Shown in pieces: positions 57,234-57,235 of a stretch of DNA of 57,235 nucleotides. The notes under the pieces were generated by a model, which searched no databases, was not told the origin of the DNA, and worked only from the letters and a program-made list of their open reading frames with translations. The first letter of the stretch is position 1. Each line of letters opens with the position of its first letter. Source of the stretch: Nocardioides sp. (lineage in GTDB: Bacteria; Actinomycetota; Actinomycetes; Propionibacteriales; Nocardioidaceae); the NCBI RefSeq assembly GCF_030149505.1, contig NZ_JASBRN010000046.1, positions 1-57,235 of the forward strand, read 5' to 3'. Both the position numbers and the translations under genes were made by a program.

Positions 57234-57235
57234 GG

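Overview
The window is very GC-rich and densely coded, with short intergenic gaps, many GTG starts, 1-4 base start/stop overlaps and many leaderless promoters. Gene content fits an actinobacterium close to Nocardioides (Nocardioidaceae): CAP, DUF222-HNH, DUF2505 and DUF6912 proteins, large NAD-glutamate dehydrogenase, split LigD/Ku, a Tad pilus locus and an isorenieratene-type carotenoid locus. No rRNA, tRNA, CRISPR array or complete insertion sequence was recognised; the genus is an inference from gene families, not from a marker gene.

Left part (1-6.1 kb): the possible tail of a transposase, prfB (release factor 2), a secreted CAP protein coupled to an open frame with no visible start, a CPA-type Na+(K+)/H+ antiporter, a decayed DUF4394 fragment, a luciferase-like flavin oxidoreductase, a small membrane protein and a secreted protein of unknown role. 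From 6.2 to 11.2 kb lies a compact tad operon (TadA, TadB, TadC, small Flp-like protein, two TadE-like proteins, TadG-like protein) closed by a strong hairpin; a TadZ/CpaE-like ATPase lies apart at the right edge.

11-21.8 kb: a WD40 lipoprotein, a zinc alcohol dehydrogenase overlapping an SDR, an MpaB-type oxygenase divergent from a TetR regulator with a palindrome between them, an orphan OmpR-type response regulator, a TasA/camelysin-like secreted protein, and the non-homologous end-joining set (LigD polymerase and LigD ligase as separate genes, divergent from Ku with a lysine-rich tail).

22-30.4 kb: a carotenoid locus of two convergent operons. One strand carries heterodimeric lycopene cyclase, a methyltransferase and CrtU; the other carries idi, crtE, crtI and a crtB gene fused in frame to a Rieske-domain protein. 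Together they should build an aromatic carotenoid of the isorenieratene type, with the Rieske domain as an unassigned extra activity.

30.5-45 kb: an ABC-2 exporter, an amidase, a LexA-box-controlled DUF222-HNH nuclease surrounded by dispersed REP-like repeats and a 36-bp tandem array, a heterodimeric ABC exporter with one degenerate ATPase site, and the giant NAD-glutamate dehydrogenase.

45-57 kb: tryptophan 2,3-dioxygenase, two tandem DUF2505 proteins, a small secreted two-cysteine peptide, delta-1-pyrroline-5-carboxylate dehydrogenase, a large polytopic membrane protein, a DUF6912 protein coupled to a wax ester synthase/DGAT, a cupredoxin-like lipoprotein paired with a conserved polytopic membrane protein, and the TadZ-like gene. 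GDH, PruA and TDO suggest amino-acid catabolism. The most noteworthy points are the CrtB-Rieske fusion whose linker is a REP-like repeat, the SOS-box/REP/tandem-array setting of the HNH nuclease, the recurrent leaderless promoter pattern, and the cupredoxin-membrane protein pair.
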